This document shows, one piece after another, positions 10,063 through 18,539 of a stretch of DNA of 64,000 bases; positions within the stretch are counted from its first letter, which is position 1; the number at the start of each line of letters is the position of its first letter. The notes beneath the pieces are model-generated. The model was not told where the DNA came from. It saw only the letters and a program-made list of their open reading frames with translations, and did no database searches. Source of the DNA: Streptomyces griseoincarnatus (lineage in GTDB: Bacteria > Actinomycetota > Actinomycetes > Streptomycetales > Streptomycetaceae); NCBI GenBank assembly GCA_014649575.1, contig BMTH01000010.1:124001-188000 (forward strand), given 5' to 3'. Made by a program: the position numbers and the translations under genes.

Positions 10063-10988
10063 GCGCCCAGGAGCGGCTCACCGACGCCCTGTACGGCGCG
10101 GGCTGGGGCACCGTGAAGAAGCTGCCCGAGCCGGTCGCCGTGCGCCTCGGGAGGACCATCGCCGACGTGGCCTGGAAGCAGCGCGGCAAGGGCGTGCTGC
10201 GGCTGGAGAGCAACTACGCGCGCGTGGTGCCCGACGCGGGCCCCGAGCGGCTCGCCGAGCTGTCCCGCGCGGGGATGCGGTCCTACCTGCGGTACTGGAT
10301 GGAGTCCTTCCGGCTGCCCGCCTGGAGCCCGGAGCGCATCGCCGACTCCTTCACCCCGAAGGACCTGCACCATCTCACCGAGGGCATGGCGGCCGGCAAG
10401 GGCGTGATCCTCGCGCTGCCGCACCTCGCCAACTGGGACCTCGCCGGCGCCTGGGTCACCACCCAGCTCGGCATGCCGTTCACCACTGTCGCCGAGCGCC
10501 TGAAGCCGGAGACGCTGTACGACCGGTTCGTCGCCTACCGCGAGGGCCTCGGCATGGAGGTCCTCCCGCACAGCGGCGGCTCCGCCTTCGGCACGCTCGC
10601 CCGGCGCCTGCGCGACGGCGGCCTGGTCTGCCTGGTCGCCGACCGTGACCTGTCCGCGTCCGGCCTCGAGGTGGGTTTCTTCGGCCACGCCGCCCGCATG
10701 CCCGCCGGGCCCGCCCTGCTGGCCCAGCACACCGGCGCGCGGCTGCTGCCCGTGACCCTCTGGTACGACAGGCCGCCCGTGATGCAGGGCCGGGTCCACC
10801 CCCCGGTGGAGGTTCCCGCGTCAGGTACGCGCGCCGAGAAGACGTCTGTGATGACACAGGCGCTGGCCGACGCCTTCGCCACGGGAATCGCCGAACATCC
10901 GGAGGACTGGCACATGCTGCAGCGCTTGTGGACCGAGGACCTCGACCCCGCGCACGCCCCCGGGCGCGACCGGGAGGGCACGGCGTGA
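10059..10988 (+). CDS. LpxL/HtrB-type acyltransferase (PatA-like)
   Basis: A 309-residue membrane-associated acyltransferase of the lysophospholipid/lipid A family. The catalytic HxxxxD motif is H122-LANW-D127, within ILALPHLANWDLAGAW. In mycobacteria the gene between pgsA and pimA (Rv2611c, PatA) transfers palmitate to a mannose of phosphatidylinositol mannosides. The same position here supports a matching role, although Streptomyces PIM chemistry is less well described. The GTG start overlaps the pgsA stop (GTGA), with GGGGAG upstream, and its own stop overlaps pimA in the same way. The three genes therefore form one translationally coupled lipid unit. Confidence 0.9.
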   Translation: MSAQERLTDALYGAGWGTVKKLPEPVAVRLGRTIADVAWKQRGKGVLRLESNYARVVPDAGPERLAELSRAGMRSYLRYWMESFRLPAWSPERIADSFTPKDLHHLTEGMAAGKGVILALPHLANWDLAGAWVTTQLGMPFTTVAERLKPETLYDRFVAYREGLGMEVLPHSGGSAFGTLARRLRDGGLVCLVADRDLSASGLEVGFFGHAARMPAGPALLAQHTGARLLPVTLWYDRPPVMQGRVHPPVEVPASGTRAEKTSVMTQALADAFATGIAEHPEDWHMLQRLWTEDLDPAHAPGRDREGTA

Positions 10989-12148
10989 GGATCGGCATCG
11001 TCTGCCCGTACTCCTGGGACGTCCCGGGCGGCGTCCAGTTCCACATCCGCGACCTGGCCGAGTACTTCATCCGCCAGGGGCACGAGGTGTCCGTCCTCGC
11101 CCCGGCCGACGACGACACCCCGCTGCCCCCGTACGTCGTCTCCGCGGGCCGCGCGGTGCCCGTGCCGTACAACGGCTCGGTGGCCCGGCTGAACTTCGGA
11201 TTCCTGTCCGCCGCGCGGGTACGGCGCTGGCTGCACGACGGCTCCTTCGACGTGGTGCACATCCACGAGCCGTCCTCGCCCTCCCTGGGGCTGCTGACCT
11301 GCTGGGCGGCGCAGGGCCCGCTGGTGGCGACCTTCCACACCTCCAACCCGCGCTCCAAGGCGATGATCGCCGCGTACGCCATCCTCCAGGCCGCCCTGGA
11401 GAAGATCAGCGCGCGGATCGCGGTGAGCGAGTACGCCCGCCGCACCCTCGTCGAGCACCTCGGCGGCGACGCGGTGGTCATCCCCAACGGTGTCGACGTC
11501 GACTTCTTCGCCAAGGCCGAGCCCAGGCCCGAGTGGCAGGGCGACACCATCGGCTTCATCGGCCGCATCGACGAGCCCCGCAAGGGCCTGCCGGTGCTGA
11601 TGCGGGCCCTGCCGAAGATCCTCGCCGCCCGCCCGCGGACCCGGCTGCTGGTGGCCGGGCGCGGCGACGAGGAGGAGGCGGTCGAGTCGCTGCCGGAGGA
11701 GCTGCGGTCGCGCGTGGAGTTCCTCGGCATGGTCAGCGACGAGGACAAGGCGCGGCTGCTGCGCAGCGTGGACCTGTACGTGGCGCCCAACACGGGCGGC
11801 GAGAGCTTCGGCATCATCCTGGTCGAGGCGATGTCGGCGGGGGCGCCGGTGCTGGCGTCCGACCTGGACGCCTTCGCCCAGGTTCTCGACCAGGGCGCGG
11901 CCGGCGAGCTGTTCGCCAACGAGGACGCGGACGCGCTCGCCGAGGCGGCGGTGCGGCTCCTGGGGGACCCCGGGCGCCGCGAGGAGCTCCGCGCGCGGGG
12001 CAGTGCGCACGTGCGCCGCTTCGACTGGTCCACGGTCGGCGCGGACATCCTCTCCGTCTACGAAACGGTCACCGCGGGCGCGGCGGCGGTCGCCACGGAC
12101 GACAGGGCGACGGGCCTGAGGGCCCGGCTGGGCCTGGCGCGGGACTGA
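10985..12148 (+). CDS. pimA: Phosphatidylinositol mannosyltransferase PimA (GT4)
   Basis: A 387-residue GT-B glycosyltransferase. The N-terminus has the GT4 glycine-rich loop GGVQFH (15-20) that binds the acceptor, and the C-terminal Rossmann domain has the nucleotide-binding E-x7-E pair Glu273/Glu281 (GGESFGIILVEAMSAG). PimA adds the first mannose from GDP-mannose to phosphatidylinositol at the inner membrane face; the assignment rests on this motif set and on the pgsA-acyltransferase-pimA order shared with mycobacteria. The GTG overlaps the upstream stop. An interspersed hairpin repeat begins at the first base after the stop and may act as its terminator. Confidence 0.93.
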   Translation: MRIGIVCPYSWDVPGGVQFHIRDLAEYFIRQGHEVSVLAPADDDTPLPPYVVSAGRAVPVPYNGSVARLNFGFLSAARVRRWLHDGSFDVVHIHEPSSPSLGLLTCWAAQGPLVATFHTSNPRSKAMIAAYAILQAALEKISARIAVSEYARRTLVEHLGGDAVVIPNGVDVDFFAKAEPRPEWQGDTIGFIGRIDEPRKGLPVLMRALPKILAARPRTRLLVAGRGDEEEAVESLPEELRSRVEFLGMVSDEDKARLLRSVDLYVAPNTGGESFGIILVEAMSAGAPVLASDLDAFAQVLDQGAAGELFANEDADALAEAAVRLLGDPGRREELRARGSAHVRRFDWSTVGADILSVYETVTAGAAAVATDDRATGLRARLGLARD

Positions 12149-12185
12149 ACGCCCTGAAGGGGCGCGGGGAACTGCGCGACCGGCC
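12149..12185 (+). repeat. Interspersed double-hairpin repeat, family A copy 1
   Basis: The sequence reads ACGCCCTGAAGGGGCGCGGG then GAACTGCGCGACCGGCC. Two small hairpins follow each other: CGCCC/GGGGCG and CGCG/CGCG. Near-identical copies occur at 45900-45937 and 63656-63692. From memory this element is common between genes throughout Streptomyces chromosomes. It starts immediately after the pimA stop. Confidence 0.8.
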
Positions 12186-12311
12186 CCCGACGGGCTGCAC
12201 CCGGCGTACGAGGATGCGTGGCACCCCGTTAGCCGCGGGTACGGCGCTGGACGCGAGGCCCGCACGCGGCGGGGGTGCAGCCCCAGGGACAGCACCCGGC
12301 CGTGCCGGTAC

Positions 12312-12317
12312 TAGCCT
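12312..12317 (+). promoter_or_regulatory. -10 element (TAGCCT) of the LemA-like gene, probably leaderless
   Basis: TAGCCT ends 8 bases before the GTG at 12326 and there is no ribosome site between, so the transcript probably begins at or next to the start codon. A -35 is not obvious. Confidence 0.5.
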
Positions 12318-12325
12318 TGCCGCCC

Positions 12326-12868
12326 GTGACCCCAACCCTCATCTGGATCCTCGTCGTCCTCGTCGCCGTCGGGCTGTACCTGAGCTGGACGGCCGGGCGG
12401 CTGGACCGGCTGCACGCCCGGATCGACGCCGCCCGTGCCGCGCTCGACGCGCAACTGCTGCGCCGCGCCTCCGTGGCGCAGGAACTGGCCACCTCCGGAG
12501 TGCTCGACCCCGCCGCCTCGATCGTGCTGTACGAGGCCGCGCACGCGGCCCGGCAGGCCGTGGAGGAGCAGCGGGAGGTCGCCGAGAGCGAGCTGAGCCA
12601 GGCGCTGCGGGCGGTGTTCGCCGACGCCCAGCAGGTGGACGCGGTCCGGGAGGCGCCCGGGGGAGAGGAGGCCGCCCTCGAGCTCGCCGAGGCCGTCCGC
12701 AGGGTGCCGATGGCCCGCCGCTTCCACAACGACGCCGTGCGGGCCGCCCGCGCGCTGCGGCTGCACCGCAAGGTGCGCTGGTTCCGGCTGGCCGGACACG
12801 CCGCGTTCCCGATGGCGTTCGAGATGGACGACGAGCCGCCGGCGGCGCTGATCGAGCGGGCCGCCTGA
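12326..12868 (+). CDS. LemA-like single-span membrane protein
   Basis: A 180-residue protein with an N-terminal membrane anchor (residues 3-20, TPTLIWILVVLVAVGLYL) followed by helices. The segment ALDAQLLRRASVAQEL resembles the LemA signature, where an antiparallel helical bundle starts with a Leu/Arg-rich DVQLKRR-type motif. The end (RFHNDAVRAARALRLHR ... AAFPMAFEMDDE) resembles the conserved N-x6-R ... P-x-A-x3-F tail of LemA proteins. LemA proteins are membrane-linked helical bundles of poorly known function. The GTG at 12326 is chosen for its spacing from the -10 element; an earlier ATG at 12275 lies upstream of that promoter. Its link with the neighbouring genes is unknown. Confidence 0.7.
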   Translation: MTPTLIWILVVLVAVGLYLSWTAGRLDRLHARIDAARAALDAQLLRRASVAQELATSGVLDPAASIVLYEAAHAARQAVEEQREVAESELSQALRAVFADAQQVDAVREAPGGEEAALELAEAVRRVPMARRFHNDAVRAARALRLHRKVRWFRLAGHAAFPMAFEMDDEPPAALIERAA

Positions 12869-13004
12869 CAGCGGTTTCCGGCCACCCGGCACGCGGCCCC
12901 CGACCGAAAACGAGCCACCGGCTCGTCATTGGCCCTTGCTGTGGCCTGCTCCGGTCACGTTTCCTCAGTGCTGCAGAATCCCCCTCACCTCAGCGAGGTC
13001 ATTC

Positions 13005-13916
13005 GTGTCCAGCACGCTCTCCGAAAACCAGGGTCCCGAGACCGGCACCGCGCGCGTGAAGCGCGGCATGGCCGAGCAGCTCAAGGGCGGCGTGATCATG
13101 GACGTCGTCACGCCGGAGCAGGCGAAGATCGCCGAGGACGCGGGCGCCGTCGCCGTCATGGCCCTGGAGCGCGTCCCGGCCGACATCCGCAAGGACGGCG
13201 GTGTGGCCCGTATGTCCGACCCGGACATGATCGAGGGCATCATCGACGCCGTGTCCATCCCGGTGATGGCGAAGTCCCGCATCGGCCACTTCGTCGAGGC
13301 CCAGGTTCTCCAGTCGCTCGGCGTCGACTACATCGACGAGTCCGAGGTCCTCACCCCGGCCGACGAGGTCAACCACTCCGACAAGTGGGCGTTCACCACC
13401 CCCTTCGTCTGCGGCGCCACCAACCTGGGCGAGGCCCTGCGCCGCATCGCCGAGGGCGCCGCGATGATCCGCTCCAAGGGCGAGGCCGGTACCGGCAACG
13501 TCGTCGAGGCCGTCCGCCACCTGCGCCAGATCAAGAACGAGATCGCCCGCCTGCGCGGCTACGACAACCACGAGCTGTACGCCGCCGCCAAGGAGCTGCG
13601 CGCCCCGTACGAGCTGGTCAAGGAGGTCGCCGAGCTGGGCAAGCTGCCCGTCGTGCTGTTCTCCGCCGGCGGTGTGGCCACCCCGGCCGACGCCGCGCTG
13701 ATGCGCCAGCTGGGCGCCGAGGGCGTCTTCGTCGGCTCCGGCATCTTCAAGTCCGGCGACCCCGCCAAGCGCGCCGCGGCCATCGTGAAGGCGACCACCT
13801 TCTACGACGACCCGAAGATCATCGCGGACGCGTCCCGCAACCTCGGCGAGGCGATGGTCGGCATCAACTGCGACACCCTGCCCGAGACCGAGCGCTACGC
13901 CAACCGGGGCTGGTGA
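13005..13916 (+). CDS. pdxS: Pyridoxal 5'-phosphate synthase subunit PdxS
   Basis: A 303-residue TIM-barrel synthase that makes PLP from ribose 5-phosphate, glyceraldehyde 3-phosphate and ammonia supplied by PdxT. The two catalytic lysines are visible as Lys90 (VMAKSRIGH) and Lys158 (RSKGEAGTG), offset by nine from Bacillus Lys81 and Lys149. The start is the GTG at 13005 with GAGG 6 bases upstream. The 136-base gap before it holds a 6-bp hairpin (12911-12916 with 12920-12925, loop ACC), which might end the LemA-like transcript, and a possible -10 CAGAAT at 12974-12979. The stop overlaps the pdxT start by one base. Confidence 0.97.
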   Translation: MSSTLSENQGPETGTARVKRGMAEQLKGGVIMDVVTPEQAKIAEDAGAVAVMALERVPADIRKDGGVARMSDPDMIEGIIDAVSIPVMAKSRIGHFVEAQVLQSLGVDYIDESEVLTPADEVNHSDKWAFTTPFVCGATNLGEALRRIAEGAAMIRSKGEAGTGNVVEAVRHLRQIKNEIARLRGYDNHELYAAAKELRAPYELVKEVAELGKLPVVLFSAGGVATPADAALMRQLGAEGVFVGSGIFKSGDPAKRAAAIVKATTFYDDPKIIADASRNLGEAMVGINCDTLPETERYANRGW

Positions 13917-14521
13917 TGACCGCTCCCGTGATCGGGGTGCTCGCACTCCAGGGCGACGTACGGGAGCATCTGACGGCCCTGGCCGCGGCGGACGCCGTGG
14001 CCAGGCCCGTCCGCCGCCCCGAGGAGCTCGCCGAGGTCGACGGCCTGGTGATCCCGGGCGGGGAGTCCACCACGATCTCCAAACTGGCCGTGCTCTTCGG
14101 CCTGATGGAGCTCCTGCGCGCCCGCGTGCGCGCCGGCATGCCCGTCTACGGCACCTGTGCCGGCATGATCATGCTCGCCGACAAGATCCTCGACCCGCGC
14201 TCCGGGCAGGAGACCGTCGGCGGCATCGACATGATCGTGCGCCGCAACGCCTTCGGACGGCAGAACGAGTCCTTCGAGGCCGCCGTCGAGGTCAAGGGAG
14301 TCTCCGGGGAACCCGTCGAAGGGGTCTTCATCCGCGCCCCGTGGGTGGAGTCCGTCGGCGCGTCCGCCGAGGTGCTCGCCGAGCACGGCGGACACATCGT
14401 CGCGGTCCGCCAGGGCAACGCGCTGGCCACCTCGTTCCACCCGGAACTGACCGGGGACCACCGGGTGCACCGGCTGTTCACCGACATGGTGCGGGCGTAC
14501 CGGCGGGGCGAGTCCTTGTAG
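13916..14521 (+). CDS. pdxT: Pyridoxal 5'-phosphate synthase glutaminase subunit PdxT
   Basis: A 201-residue class I glutamine amidotransferase that hydrolyses glutamine and channels ammonia into PdxS. The triad is Cys81 (VYGTCAGM), His175 and Glu177 (SFHPELTGD), and the oxyanion GGES motif is at 48-51. The ATG at 13916 shares its A with the pdxS stop (TGATG), so the two subunits are co-translated in a fixed ratio; an adjacent GTG at 13913 is also possible. The stop codon TAG is part of a candidate -10 element for yebC. Confidence 0.96.
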   Translation: MTAPVIGVLALQGDVREHLTALAAADAVARPVRRPEELAEVDGLVIPGGESTTISKLAVLFGLMELLRARVRAGMPVYGTCAGMIMLADKILDPRSGQETVGGIDMIVRRNAFGRQNESFEAAVEVKGVSGEPVEGVFIRAPWVESVGASAEVLAEHGGHIVAVRQGNALATSFHPELTGDHRVHRLFTDMVRAYRRGESL

Positions 14522-14524
14522 GAT
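14519..14524 (+). promoter_or_regulatory. Candidate yebC promoter -10 (TAGGAT)
   Basis: TAGGAT overlaps the pdxT stop codon and fits TAnnnT. It would give a leader of about 40 bases before yebC. No clear -35 is seen. Confidence 0.4.
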
Positions 14525-14569
14525 TCCTGCGTTCGTTGCAGAGATGGGTTACGCGAAGGAGACAGGCAG

Positions 14570-15322
14570 ATGTCCGGCCACTCTAAATGGGCCACGACGA
14601 AGCACAAGAAGGCCGTGATCGACGCCAAGCGCGGCAAGCTCTTCGCGAAGCTCATCAAGAACATCGAGGTCGCGGCCCGGATGGGCGGAGCCGACCCCGA
14701 AGGCAACCCGACGCTGTACGACGCCATCCAGAAGGCGAAGAAGCAGTCGGTGCCCAACAAGAACATCGACTCCGCGGTCAAGCGCGGTGCGGGCCTCGAG
14801 GCCGGCGGCGCCGACTACGAGACGATCATGTACGAGGGCTACGGCCCCAACGGCGTCGCGGTGCTCATCGAGTGCCTCACCGACAACCGCAACCGCGCCG
14901 CCTCGGACGTGCGCGTCGCGATGACCCGCAACGGCGGCTCCATGGCCGACCCGGGTTCGGTGTCGTACCTGTTCAACCGCAAGGGTGTGGTGATCGTCCC
15001 CAAGGGCGAGCTGTCCGAGGACGACGTCCTCGCCGCCGTGCTCGACGCGGGTGCCGAGGAGGTCAACGACCTCGGTGAGTCCTTCGAGGTGCTCAGCGAG
15101 GCCACCGACCTGGTCGCCGTGCGCACCGCGCTGCAGGACGCCGGCATCGACTACGAGTCCGCCGACGCCAACTTCGTCCCGACCATGCAGGTCGAGCTGG
15201 ACGAGGAGGGCGCCAAGAAGATCTTCAAGCTCATCGACGCGCTGGAGGACAGCGACGACGTGCAGAACGTCTTCGCCAACTTCGACGTCAGCGACGAGAT
15301 CATGGAGAAGGTCGACGCCTGA
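14570..15322 (+). CDS. yebC: YebC/TACO1-family regulatory protein
   Basis: A 250-residue protein with the classic family start MSGHSKWATTKHKKAVIDAKRGKLFAKLIKNIEVA (residues 1-35 of the frame) and the middle motif YEGYGPNGVA. Family members have been described as DNA-binding regulators; more recent work on bacterial and mitochondrial members points to the ribosome and translation of difficult stretches. The role here is not fixed by sequence. GAAGGAG lies 7 bases before the ATG. It precedes ruvC in most bacteria, but here a strong terminator separates them. Confidence 0.95.
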   Translation: MSGHSKWATTKHKKAVIDAKRGKLFAKLIKNIEVAARMGGADPEGNPTLYDAIQKAKKQSVPNKNIDSAVKRGAGLEAGGADYETIMYEGYGPNGVAVLIECLTDNRNRAASDVRVAMTRNGGSMADPGSVSYLFNRKGVVIVPKGELSEDDVLAAVLDAGAEEVNDLGESFEVLSEATDLVAVRTALQDAGIDYESADANFVPTMQVELDEEGAKKIFKLIDALEDSDDVQNVFANFDVSDEIMEKVDA

Positions 15323-15333
15323 CGCGTCTCGGG

Positions 15334-15371
15334 GCGGCGGGCCGACGGGACACACCCCGTCGGCCCGCCGC
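15334..15371 (+). terminator. yebC intrinsic terminator
   Basis: A perfect 16-bp stem (15334-15349 with 15356-15371) with a 6-base loop, followed by TTTG, begins 12 bases after the yebC stop. Confidence 0.85.
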
Positions 15372-15389
15372 TTTGTCGGCGGCACCCGA

Positions 15390-15395
15390 TAGCCT
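15390..15395 (+). promoter_or_regulatory. Candidate ruvCAB promoter -10 (TAGCCT)
   Basis: TAGCCT lies just after the yebC terminator and 33 bases before the ruvC GTG. The -35 is not recognisable. Confidence 0.45.
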
Positions 15396-15428
15396 GCACA
15401 AACAGGTGATCGAGCAAGGGGGCGACGC

Positions 15429-16007
15429 GTGCGCGTGCTGGGGGTGGACCCGGGGCTGACCCGGTGCGGTGTCGGCGTCGTCGAAGGGGTCGCGGGACGC
15501 CCCCTGACCATGCTCGGCGTGGGAGTCGTCCGCACGCCCGCCGACGCCGACCTCGGGCACCGTCTGGTCGCCGTCGAGCAGGGCCTGGAGCAGTGGCTCG
15601 ACGAGCACCGTCCGGAGTTCGTCGCCGTGGAGCGCGTCTTCAGCCAGCACAACGTGCGCACGGTGATGGGCACCGCCCAGGCCAGCGCCGTCGCCATCCT
15701 CTGCGCCTCCCGCCGCGGCATCCCCGTCGCCCTGCACACGCCCAGCGAGGTCAAGGCCGCCGTCACCGGCTCGGGCCGCGCCGACAAGGCCCAGGTCGGG
15801 GCCATGGTGACCCGCCTGCTGCGGCTCGACGCGCCGCCCAGGCCGGCCGACGCCGCCGACGCCCTCGCGCTCGCCATCTGCCACATCTGGCGCGCCCCCG
15901 CCCAGAACCGCCTCCAGCAGGCCGTCGCCGCCCACGCGGCGCGGACCCCGCCGACCACCTCCCGGGCCCCCGCGGCCCGCCACGCATCGAAAGGCCGTAC
16001 GGCATGA
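15429..16007 (+). CDS. ruvC: Holliday junction resolvase RuvC
   Basis: A 192-residue RNase H-fold endonuclease that cuts Holliday junctions symmetrically. All four catalytic acids are visible: Asp7 (GVDPGL), Glu68 (VAVERVFSQHN), Asp141 and Asp144 (RPADAADALALAICH). The tail after residue 160 is Ala/Pro/Thr-rich and longer than in E. coli, as in other actinobacteria. The GTG start has an AAGGGGGCG purine run upstream. The stop overlaps ruvA (ATGA). Confidence 0.96.
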   Translation: MRVLGVDPGLTRCGVGVVEGVAGRPLTMLGVGVVRTPADADLGHRLVAVEQGLEQWLDEHRPEFVAVERVFSQHNVRTVMGTAQASAVAILCASRRGIPVALHTPSEVKAAVTGSGRADKAQVGAMVTRLLRLDAPPRPADAADALALAICHIWRAPAQNRLQQAVAAHAARTPPTTSRAPAARHASKGRTA

Positions 16008-16609
16008 TCGCCTTCGTCAGCGGCACGGTCGCCGCCCTCACCCCCGACACCGCGGTGGTCGAGGTCGGCGGCGTCGGCATGGCCGTCCGGTGCACGCCGG
16101 ACACGCTGTCCACCCTCCGCGTCGGCCGGCCCGCGAAGCTCGCCACCTCCCTCGTCGTCCGTGAGGACTCCCTCACGCTGTACGGCTTCGCCGACGAGGA
16201 CGGCCGCCAGGTCTTCGAGCTGCTCCAGACCGCCAGCGGCGTCGGCCCCCGGCTCGCCCAGGCCATGCTCGCCGTGCACAGCCCCGACGCCCTGCGCCGC
16301 GCGGTGGCCACCGGCGACGAGAAGGCGATGACCGCCGTCCCCGGCATCGGCAAGAAGGGCGCCCAGAAGCTCCTCCTCGAACTGAAGGACCGGCTCGGCG
16401 AGCCCACCGGCGCCCCCGCCGTCGGCGCGCCCGTCACCTCCGGGTGGCGCGACCAGCTGCACGCCGCCCTCATCGGACTGGGGTACGCGACCCGTGAGGC
16501 CGACGAGGCCGTGGCCGCGGTGACCCCGCAGGCGGAGGCCGCCGAGGGCGCCGTACCGGTGGGGCAGCTGCTCAAGGCGGCCCTCCAGACGCTGAACCGC
16601 GCCCGATAG
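16004..16609 (+). CDS. ruvA: Holliday junction branch migration protein RuvA
   Basis: A 201-residue tetramer subunit that binds the four-way junction and loads RuvB. It has the N-terminal OB domain (MIAFVSGTVAAL ... VEVGGVGM), the two HhH motifs in TASGVGPRLAQAML and VPGIGKKGAQKLLLELKDRL, and a C-terminal RuvB-contacting domain (from about 140, ALIGLGYATREADEAV). The start overlaps the ruvC stop by four bases. Confidence 0.96.
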   Translation: MIAFVSGTVAALTPDTAVVEVGGVGMAVRCTPDTLSTLRVGRPAKLATSLVVREDSLTLYGFADEDGRQVFELLQTASGVGPRLAQAMLAVHSPDALRRAVATGDEKAMTAVPGIGKKGAQKLLLELKDRLGEPTGAPAVGAPVTSGWRDQLHAALIGLGYATREADEAVAAVTPQAEAAEGAVPVGQLLKAALQTLNRAR

Positions 16610-16685
16610 ACCGCAGACCGCGACCGCCGGCCCGCGACCGCGCCGCCCGAGTCCGAGTCCGTACGGAGAGCTGAGGCACACGCAC

Positions 16686-17756
16686 ATGAACTGGGACGAC
16701 ACGAACGACACCGCCGCCTCCGAGCGGCTGGTGGAATCGGTCGCCGACCGCGAGGACCAGGCCGTGGAGGCCGCGCTGCGCCCCAAGGACCTGGGCGAGT
16801 TCATCGGCCAGGAGAAGGTCCGCGAGCAGCTCGACCTGGTGCTGCGCGCCGCCCGCGCCCGCGGCGCCACCGCCGACCACGTGCTGCTCTCCGGTGCCCC
16901 CGGCCTCGGCAAGACCACCCTCTCCATGATCATCGCGGCCGAGATGGAAGCCCCCATCCGCATCACCTCGGGCCCCGCCATCCAGCACGCCGGCGATCTC
17001 GCGGCCATCCTCTCCTCCCTCCAGGAGGGCGAGGTCCTCTTCCTCGACGAGATCCACCGGATGTCGCGGCCCGCCGAGGAGATGCTGTACATGGCGATGG
17101 AGGACTTCCGCGTCGACGTGATCGTCGGCAAGGGCCCCGGCGCCACCGCCATCCCCCTGGAGCTGCCGCCCTTCACCCTGGTCGGCGCCACCACCCGGGC
17201 CGGCCTGCTGCCGCCCCCGCTGCGCGACCGCTTCGGCTTCACCGCGCACATGGAGTTCTACGAGCCGGGCGAGCTGGAGCGCGTCGTCCACCGCTCGGCG
17301 GCCCTGCTCGACGTGGAGATCGACGCCGAGGGCGCCGCCGAGATCGCCGGACGCTCCCGCGGCACGCCCCGCATCGCCAACCGCCTGCTGCGCCGGGTCC
17401 GGGACTACGCACAGGTCAAGGCGGACGGCCGGATCACCCAGGACGTCGCCGCCGCGGCCCTCGCGGTGTACGAGGTGGACGCCCGGGGCCTGGACCGGCT
17501 GGACCGGGCGGTGCTGGAGGCGCTGCTGAAGCTGTTCGGCGGCGGTCCGGTCGGCCTGTCCACGCTCGCCGTCGCGGTGGGGGAGGAGCGTGAGACCGTG
17601 GAGGAGGTGGCCGAGCCCTTCCTGGTGCGGGAGGGGCTGCTCGCCCGTACCCCGCGGGGACGGGTGGCGACGCCCGCGGCATGGTCGCACCTCGGCCTCA
17701 CGCCGCCGCGCTCGCAGGCCGCCGGAAGCGGACAAGGGGACCTGTTCGGGGCGTGA
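16686..17756 (+). CDS. ruvB: Holliday junction branch migration ATPase RuvB
   Basis: A 356-residue AAA+ motor. Walker A is GAPGLGKTT (70-78), Walker B FLDEIH (119-124), sensor 1 GATTRAG and the sensor 2 arginine lies in RGTPRIANRLLRRVRD. A winged-helix DNA-binding domain closes the protein (GGGPVGLSTLAVAVGEE). It drives branch migration with RuvA. It lies 76 bases after ruvA, with GGAG well upstream of the ATG, so it is probably in the same transcript. Confidence 0.97.
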   Translation: MNWDDTNDTAASERLVESVADREDQAVEAALRPKDLGEFIGQEKVREQLDLVLRAARARGATADHVLLSGAPGLGKTTLSMIIAAEMEAPIRITSGPAIQHAGDLAAILSSLQEGEVLFLDEIHRMSRPAEEMLYMAMEDFRVDVIVGKGPGATAIPLELPPFTLVGATTRAGLLPPPLRDRFGFTAHMEFYEPGELERVVHRSAALLDVEIDAEGAAEIAGRSRGTPRIANRLLRRVRDYAQVKADGRITQDVAAAALAVYEVDARGLDRLDRAVLEALLKLFGGGPVGLSTLAVAVGEERETVEEVAEPFLVREGLLARTPRGRVATPAAWSHLGLTPPRSQAAGSGQGDLFGA

Positions 17757-17803
17757 CGGCGAGCACGCTGGCCCGGGCAGGAACCCCGGTGCCATGCTGA
17801 GCG

Positions 17804-17833
17804 TTGTTCCCTTGGTGCGGACTCGCTTAGACT
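17804..17833 (+). promoter_or_regulatory. Promoter of the yajC-secD-secF unit
   Basis: A -35 TTGTTC (17804-17809) and a -10 TAGACT (17828-17833) are separated by 18 bases, a good fit to housekeeping Streptomyces promoters. The leader would be about 80 bases. Confidence 0.55.
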
Positions 17834-17921
17834 CCGCCGATGCCGCCCTTGTCGGCGGCAGCACATACCCCCAACCATCAGGCCGTTCACCATCGCGGTC
17901 GTGTGAAGGAAGTTCCGACCC

Positions 17922-18404
17922 GTGAGTCTCCTGACCCTCCTCCCGTTCATTGTGCTCATCGGGGCCATGTTCCTGATGACCCGGTCGGCCAAGAAGAAGC
18001 AGCAGCAGGCCATCGAGATGCGGAACCAGATGCAGCCCGGTTCCGGCGTCCGCACGATCGGGGGCATGTACGCCACGGTCAAGGAGGTCAGCGAGGACAC
18101 CGTCCTCCTCGACGCCGGGCCGGGCGTGGAGCTGCTGTTCGCCAAGAACTCGATCGGTGCCGTCCTGACCGACGAGGAGTACAACCGGATCGTGCACGGC
18201 ATCGAGCACGACCTGCAGTCCGACGCCGACGTCGTCCCCGACGACGCCTCCTCCCTCACCGAGGCCGACGACGTTTCCGACGCTGCCGCCGACTCCGACG
18301 ACGCGCCTGTCGACCTCGGCAAGAAGGACGCGGACGACGAGCCCGCCGACGCCACGGCGGACACGCGCGCGAAGAAGTCCGACGGCGACTCCGACGCGAA
18401 GTAG
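17922..18404 (+). CDS. yajC: Preprotein translocase accessory subunit YajC
   Basis: A 160-residue protein with one N-terminal membrane span (LLTLLPFIVLIGAMFLMT), then the YajC soluble domain (MQPGSGVRTIGGMYATVKEVSEDTVLLD). YajC associates with SecDF at the Sec translocon. Beyond about residue 95 the protein has a long acidic Asp/Ala-rich tail ending in KKSDGDSDAK, longer than the compact E. coli form. The start is the GTG at 17922 with GAAGGAAG upstream. secD follows after 135 bases. Confidence 0.93.
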   Translation: MSLLTLLPFIVLIGAMFLMTRSAKKKQQQAIEMRNQMQPGSGVRTIGGMYATVKEVSEDTVLLDAGPGVELLFAKNSIGAVLTDEEYNRIVHGIEHDLQSDADVVPDDASSLTEADDVSDAAADSDDAPVDLGKKDADDEPADATADTRAKKSDGDSDAK

Positions 18405-18539
18405 CCGCGTTCCTGGGCGCGCGGGTGAGGCCCGCGCGCCCAGGATCATGCCCGGCTCGCACGGGATCATCCCGACACCATGTCATGGCCGCCGGCCTCC
18501 CGACCGGGGACGAGGCGGCCCGAGAGGGAGTTCGAGAAG

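Noticed and set aside
12911..12925. CGAGCC-ACC-GGCTCG as a PdxR or other operator
   Set aside because: A 6-bp hairpin is common at this GC content and no PdxR gene is in the window. I mention it only as a possible weak terminator.
14549..17251. Long minus-strand frame opposite yebC-ruvCAB
   Set aside because: It crosses three certain genes and a terminator, with no recognisable protein motif.
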